The translations under genes and the position numbers were made by a program. Below are positions 6,110 through 9,085 of a stretch of 9,085 nt of DNA, piece after piece. How positions within the stretch are numbered: position 1 is the first letter of the stretch; every line of letters starts with the position of its first letter. The DNA comes from Clostridiales bacterium (lineage in GTDB: Bacteria; Bacillota; Clostridia; Lachnospirales; Anaerotignaceae), in the NCBI GenBank assembly GCA_018364635.1, contig JAGZLR010000065.1:1-9085 (forward strand), written 5' to 3'. The notes beneath the pieces were generated by a model. It saw only the letters and a list, made by a program, of their open reading frames with translations. It searched no databases and was not told where the DNA came from.

Positions 6110-6664
6110 ATGGAAAAGAAAATAAATTATTATCTTGGTTATTTATTGGCAATTTTAAGTGTGATTGCAGCAATTTCTTTGGATCAGTACACAAAGTTAC
6201 TTGCAGTGAAACATTTAAAGGATCAGAAGCCTATTGATATTATAGACAATATTTTTCAACTGCATTATTTGGAAAATCGAGGAGCAGCCTTTGGTATTTT
6301 GCAAGATCAAAAACTTTTCTTTGTTGTGATCGGCATTATTATTTTAGTTGTTGTATTCTTTTTTTATTTGAAGGTGCCACATGAAAGACGATTTATTCCA
6401 CTGCGAATCTGTATGCTTATGATTGCATCCGGAGCAATCGGGAACATGATAGATCGTATACGCTTAAATTATGTCATTGATTTCTTTTATTTTGAGTTGA
6501 TAGATTTTCCAATTTTTAATGTTGCAGATATTTACGTGACAGTAGCTGCAATCTTTCTTATCTTATTGATTTTATTCTATTATAAAGAAGCAGATTTAGA
6601 GATGATGTTTCATCTGTTTTCGCACAAAAAGAACAACGGATCGAAGCAGGAGAGAGCGTTATGA
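6110..6664 (+). CDS. lspA: Lipoprotein signal peptidase (signal peptidase II)
   Basis: This membrane aspartyl protease cleaves signal peptides from prolipoproteins after lipidation of the lipobox cysteine. The 184-residue protein has four predicted membrane helices (about 9-27, 67-87, 97-114 and 138-158). Conserved boxes are DQYTK (25-29), ENRGAAFGIL (55-64), GAIGNMIDRI (108-117) and FNVAD (136-140). Asp115 and Asp140 match the two catalytic aspartates of the family (B. subtilis Asp102 and Asp129), and Asn112 and Asn137 also match. The C-terminal tail is longer than usual and polar (SHKKNNGSKQERAL). Start at ATG 6110 is set by AAAGGAG; ATG 6092 would add six residues. The end overlaps rluD by ATGA, so the two are translationally coupled, a widely conserved pairing. 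A likely local client is the lipobox carboxypeptidase at 420-1394. Confidence 0.96.
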   Translation: MEKKINYYLGYLLAILSVIAAISLDQYTKLLAVKHLKDQKPIDIIDNIFQLHYLENRGAAFGILQDQKLFFVVIGIIILVVVFFFYLKVPHERRFIPLRICMLMIASGAIGNMIDRIRLNYVIDFFYFELIDFPIFNVADIYVTVAAIFLILLILFYYKEADLEMMFHLFSHKKNNGSKQERAL

Positions 6665-7578
6665 TAAGAACAATCCATGTAGAAGAACAATTTTCAGGAA
6701 TACGTGCTGACAAATTTCTTTCGGAACAATTTCCAGACTTCTCGCGTTCTTATATCCAAAAACTGATAAAAGATACACATGTAACGGCAAATGGGAAGGT
6801 AATCAAAGCAAATTATAAATTAAGCCCATCTGATATTTTAGTATTGGATGAACCAGAACTTCAAGAACCGAATATTGTACCCGAAAATCTTCCCATTGAT
6901 ATTTTGTATGAAGATGAGGATATTTTGATTGTAAACAAACCAAAAGGAATGGTTGTACATCCATCTGCGGGTCACTATTCAGGTACGCTTGTAAATGCTC
7001 TGATGTATCATTGCAAAGATCAATTATCCGGAATCAACGGTATCATGAGACCCGGAATTGTACATCGAATAGATATGGATACAACGGGTTCACTGCTTGT
7101 CTGTAAAAATGATTTTGCTCATCAGGATTTGGCAGAACAGTTAAAAGAACACTCCATAAGACGCATATATCATGCAATCGTATATGGAGTTATAAAAGAA
7201 GATGAAGGGACAATTGATGCTCCGATTGGAAGGCATCCGATTGAACGAAAAAAAATGAGTGTCAATTATAAAAACGGTAAACATGCCGTCACTCATTATA
7301 AAGTAATCCAACGCTTTAAAAATTATACATATATAGAATGCCAGTTGGAGACAGGAAGAACACATCAGATACGTGTGCATATGACACACATACATCATCC
7401 GTTAGTTGGGGATGCTGTCTATGGGCCTGCAAAATGTCCTTTCAAATTGCAAGGTCAGACATTGCATGCAAAAACGTTAGGTATTGTTCATCCAAGAACC
7501 AAAGAATACATAGAAGTAGATGCGCCATTTCCAGATTACTTTGTTTCATTACTAAATAAATTGAAACAGATGTCTTAA
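6661..7578 (+). CDS. rluD: RluD-type 23S rRNA pseudouridine synthase
   Basis: The RluA/RluD family isomerises uridine to pseudouridine in large-subunit rRNA; RluD acts on helix 69. The 305-residue protein has an N-terminal S4 domain (about 14-72, RADKFLSEQFPDFSRSYIQK by position) and a catalytic domain (about 85-290). The catalytic motif is HRIDMDTTG, with Asp138 as the nucleophile; other family boxes are VNKPKGMVVHPS (91-102), ETGRTHQIRVHM, and HPLVGDAVYG. ATG 6661 overlaps the lspA stop and has AGGAG at 6648-6652, 8 nt before. Site specificity (RluD, RluC or a relative) cannot be proved by sequence; the S4 domain plus the lspA neighbour favours the RluD/YlyB group. No strong terminator follows it, so some read-through into the next gene is possible. 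Confidence 0.93.
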   Translation: MIRTIHVEEQFSGIRADKFLSEQFPDFSRSYIQKLIKDTHVTANGKVIKANYKLSPSDILVLDEPELQEPNIVPENLPIDILYEDEDILIVNKPKGMVVHPSAGHYSGTLVNALMYHCKDQLSGINGIMRPGIVHRIDMDTTGSLLVCKNDFAHQDLAEQLKEHSIRRIYHAIVYGVIKEDEGTIDAPIGRHPIERKKMSVNYKNGKHAVTHYKVIQRFKNYTYIECQLETGRTHQIRVHMTHIHHPLVGDAVYGPAKCPFKLQGQTLHAKTLGIVHPRTKEYIEVDAPFPDYFVSLLNKLKQMS

Positions 7579-7611
7579 ACTGTAAAATTCATATAAAAAT
7601 ATATACTTTTC

Positions 7612-7655
7612 ATACAAATTGTTGTATAATAATTATATATTAAAACAATTTGTAT
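7612..7655. repeat. 12-bp perfect inverted repeat flanking the promoter -10 (possible operator)
   Basis: ATACAAATTGTT (7612-7623) and AACAATTTGTAT (7644-7655) are exact reverse complements with a 20-nt spacer. The left arm is just upstream of TATAAT and the right arm just past the expected start of transcription. Within the spacer TATAAT-A-ATTATA (7625-7637) is itself a perfect palindrome. A regulator binding site is inferred only from symmetry and position. Confidence 0.5.
7625..7630 (+). promoter_or_regulatory. Candidate promoter -10 for the cytidylate kinase-like gene
   Basis: A consensus TATAAT lies 50 nt before the ATG in the 102-nt gap after rluD. The -35 region at 17-nt spacing (TATACT, 7602-7607) is weak, and there is no TGn extension, so either the promoter is weak or it needs an activator. 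Confidence 0.55.
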
Positions 7656-7663
7656 TCAGACTT

Positions 7664-7670
7664 AAAGGAG
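7664..7670 (+). promoter_or_regulatory. Ribosome binding site deciding the kinase start
   Basis: AAAGGAG is 10 nt before ATG 7681 and only 1 nt before an in-frame GTG at 7672, so ATG 7681 is taken as the start. Confidence 0.75.
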
Positions 7671-7680
7671 AGTGACAGAT

Positions 7681-8325
7681 ATGAGTAAATTCAATACAAT
7701 TATTACAATCGGAAGACAATTTGGAAGTGCCGGACGTGAGATTGGGAATGTCATTGCTAGAGATTACGGAATCAAACTATATGACAAAGAAATGTTAAAA
7801 AGAGCAGCCAAAGAAAGCGGTATCTGTGAAGAGTTATTTGAGACACATGATGAAAAACCTACGAGCAGTTTTCTCTATTCTTTAGTGATGGATACGTATT
7901 CTCTTGGATATTCTTCTGGAAGCTATTCTGATATGCCGATTAATCACAAGATCTTTTTAGCTCAATTTGATGCAATTAAAAAGATTGCAGATGAAGGCCC
8001 TTGTGTTCTTGTCGGCAGATGTGCAGATTATGCATTGGAAAACTATGACAATGTTGTAAATGTATTTATTTATGCTGATTTGGACATTCGTGTTAGAAGA
8101 ATTGCAAGACTCTATAACTTGACTGATGCCAAAGCAAAAGATATGATCTTAAAAACGGATAAAAAAAGAGCAAGCTATTACAATTATTACACGAATAAAG
8201 AATGGGCAGAAGCGAAGAGTTATGATTTATGTCTAAACAGCGGAAAGCTCGGTGTAGAAGGAACTGCAAAAGCCATCAAAGATTATATTTCACTTAGAAA
8301 CAATATTACAGATGCAAAATTATAA
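7681..8325 (+). CDS. Cytidylate kinase-like family protein
   Basis: This 214-residue protein fits the cytidylate kinase-like P-loop family common in Clostridia. The glycine-rich loop is GRQFGSAGREIG (11-22), which departs from a standard GxxxxGKS/T loop in lacking the usual Lys-Ser/Thr end. Further family features are LYDKEML (33-39), CVLVGRCADYAL (108-119), and the C-terminal stretch with DKKRASYYNYYTNKEWAEAK (160-179) and YDLCLNSGKLG. A Ser/Tyr/Gly-rich segment at 62-85 probably forms a flexible lid. Substrate is not established; a housekeeping CMP kinase (Cmk) is a different, longer-conserved group, so I give no symbol. It appears to be a single-gene unit with its own promoter region and a terminator immediately after the stop. 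Confidence 0.85.
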   Translation: MSKFNTIITIGRQFGSAGREIGNVIARDYGIKLYDKEMLKRAAKESGICEELFETHDEKPTSSFLYSLVMDTYSLGYSSGSYSDMPINHKIFLAQFDAIKKIADEGPCVLVGRCADYALENYDNVVNVFIYADLDIRVRRIARLYNLTDAKAKDMILKTDKKRASYYNYYTNKEWAEAKSYDLCLNSGKLGVEGTAKAIKDYISLRNNITDAKL

Positions 8326-8330
8326 ATGGT

Positions 8331-8364
8331 AGGGACATGGGGATTTTTCTCATGTCCCTGTTTT
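8331..8364 (+). terminator. Terminator hairpin between convergent genes
   Basis: AGGGACATG (8331-8339) pairs perfectly with CATGTCCCT (8351-8359), and the stem may extend inward through G-U and G-C pairs. GTTTTG follows, giving a moderate U-tract on the plus strand. On the minus strand the hairpin also lies just beyond the stop of the TtcA-type gene, but its U-tract there is poor (ACCATTT), so two-way function is possible but weaker. Confidence 0.85.
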
Positions 8365-8370
8365 GTAAAA

Positions 8371-9085
8371 TTATCTTTTATGTAAGATTCTTTCTGGCCA
8401 TCCTTCGATATCACCGTTCAAAATGGCAGTGAACATTCTGTTTTTTGCCCCTGGGTGCTCAGTATTTAATTGTTTTACAAGTTCCTTTGCATATTGGCGT
8501 TTGGTATAGCCGTCAACCGGGCACTTACTTTTTACAACCGGTAGGTTGTACTTATTCTTAAATCCAATGACATCTGCTTCATCTACAAACATAATTGGAC
8601 GAATAACTGTCAAATCCATACGATCCAAATATGTTTTTGGTGAAAATGAATGAAATCTTCCTTCAAAAATCAGAGAAAGAAGCATTGTTTCAATAATATC
8701 ATCTTTGTGATGGGCATAAGCAACTTTATTGCAGCCCATTTCTTTTACAGCATCATTTAGTGCACCTTTTCGCATCTTTGCACAAAGAGAACAAGGATTG
8801 CTTTCTTTTCTCTCTTCGAATAAAATATGAGCAATATCCGTTTTTACTACCTTATACGGCACACCGAGTTCTTGACATAATTCATGTACTGGACTTAAAT
8901 CAAATTCTTCGTATCCTAAATCAACTGTAATGGCACTCAATTCAAATTTGTTTGGATAGAACCGTTTTAATCCATGAAGTGCATAGAGCAGTGTCAAACT
9001 GTCTTTTCCGCCAGAGATTCCAACTGCAATATGATCTCCTTCCTGAATCATCTGGTATTCATCCACTGCTTTTCTCGTAAAACTC
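8371..9085 (-). CDS. ttcA: TtcA-type tRNA 2-thiocytidine synthetase (partial, 5' end missing)
   Basis: This is a PP-loop ATPase that adenylates a tRNA base and replaces oxygen with sulfur; the TtcA group makes 2-thiocytidine at position 32 with a [4Fe-4S] cluster. Visible are the PP-loop SGGKDS, a CSLC pair, a third cysteine in VVKSKCPVDGYTKRQYAKEL, and the AYAHHKDDIIETMLLSL segment. Those three cysteines match the cluster ligands of TtcA. The reading frame is open to the right edge: upstream of an internal GTG (9066-9064) it reads SFTRKA, and homologues I recall begin a little further out with a similar SYTRKAVDDY segment. So 237 residues are visible and the true start lies beyond 9085. The exact tRNA and position are inferred from family only. 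Confidence 0.88.
   Translation of the reverse strand, partial: SFTRKAVDEYQMIQEGDHIAVGISGGKDSLTLLYALHGLKRFYPNKFELSAITVDLGYEEFDLSPVHELCQELGVPYKVVKTDIAHILFEERKESNPCSLCAKMRKGALNDAVKEMGCNKVAYAHHKDDIIETMLLSLIFEGRFHSFSPKTYLDRMDLTVIRPIMFVDEADVIGFKNKYNLPVVKSKCPVDGYTKRQYAKELVKQLNTEHPGAKNRMFTAILNGDIEGWPERILHKR

Noticed and set aside
7141..7398. Minus-strand open frame opposite rluD
   Set aside because: It is a shadow of the conserved pseudouridine synthase gene with unusual Cys/Phe-rich composition.
7338..7559. 73-codon plus-strand frame within rluD
   Set aside because: It is an alternative frame inside the conserved catalytic domain and has no independent support.
7579..7624. Possible terminator after rluD
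   Set aside because: The sequence is AT-rich with only short A/T pairings and no GC stem followed by a U-tract.
1..9085. CRISPR array, transposon, tRNA/rRNA gene or riboswitch
   Set aside because: No regularly spaced repeats, transposase frames, RNA-gene signatures or long structured leaders were seen; nearly all sequence is coding.

Overview
This window looks like core chromosome of a low-GC Gram-positive anaerobe of the class Clostridia, most likely a Lachnospiraceae-type gut bacterium. The reasons are the AT-rich DNA, strong AGGAGG-like ribosome sites, very tight gene packing, and the joining of a ylmE-sepF-ylmH division cluster to lspA-rluD. Species cannot be given from sequence alone. 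I see no mobile element, tRNA, rRNA or CRISPR array, and no gene-free stretch longer than about 110 bases.

Layout. (1) Positions 1-1410 (+) are the end of an operon: a possible C-terminal scrap of an upstream gene, a methylglyoxal synthase family gene (mgsA), and a lipoprotein D-alanyl-D-alanine carboxypeptidase. The operon closes with a terminator that is partly inside the carboxypeptidase coding sequence. (2) Positions 1413-1619 (-) hold a small two-helix membrane protein of the DUF378/YuzA type, divergent from the next operon. (3) Positions 1706-7578 (+) form a seven-gene run with gaps of about 50 bases or less, or overlaps: a TIGR01212/YhcC-type radical SAM protein, a membrane-anchored HlyD-like protein, ylmE/yggS (PLP homeostasis), sepF (Z-ring membrane anchor), ylmH (S4 RNA-binding), lspA (lipoprotein signal peptidase) and rluD-type pseudouridine synthase. 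(4) Positions 7681-8325 (+) encode a cytidylate kinase-like protein behind its own promoter region, which is unusually symmetric. (5) After a terminator hairpin lies a convergent TtcA-type tRNA thiolation gene (8371-9085, -), cut by the right edge.

The genes fit envelope growth and translation upkeep. SepF tethers FtsZ, the carboxypeptidase trims peptidoglycan, LspA matures lipoproteins (including, by inference, that carboxypeptidase), and YlmH, RluD and TtcA act on ribosome or tRNA function.

The most surprising point is the methylglyoxal synthase. Its fold motifs are intact, but the two aspartates equivalent to E. coli Asp71 and Asp101, which are important for catalysis, read Met60 and Asn90, and the Ser65 equivalent is Ala54. 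Other points worth a check are the HlyD-like protein inside a division operon with no visible transporter partner, and a 12-bp perfect inverted repeat bracketing the -10 element upstream of the cytidylate kinase-like gene. No wholly new multi-gene system is evident.
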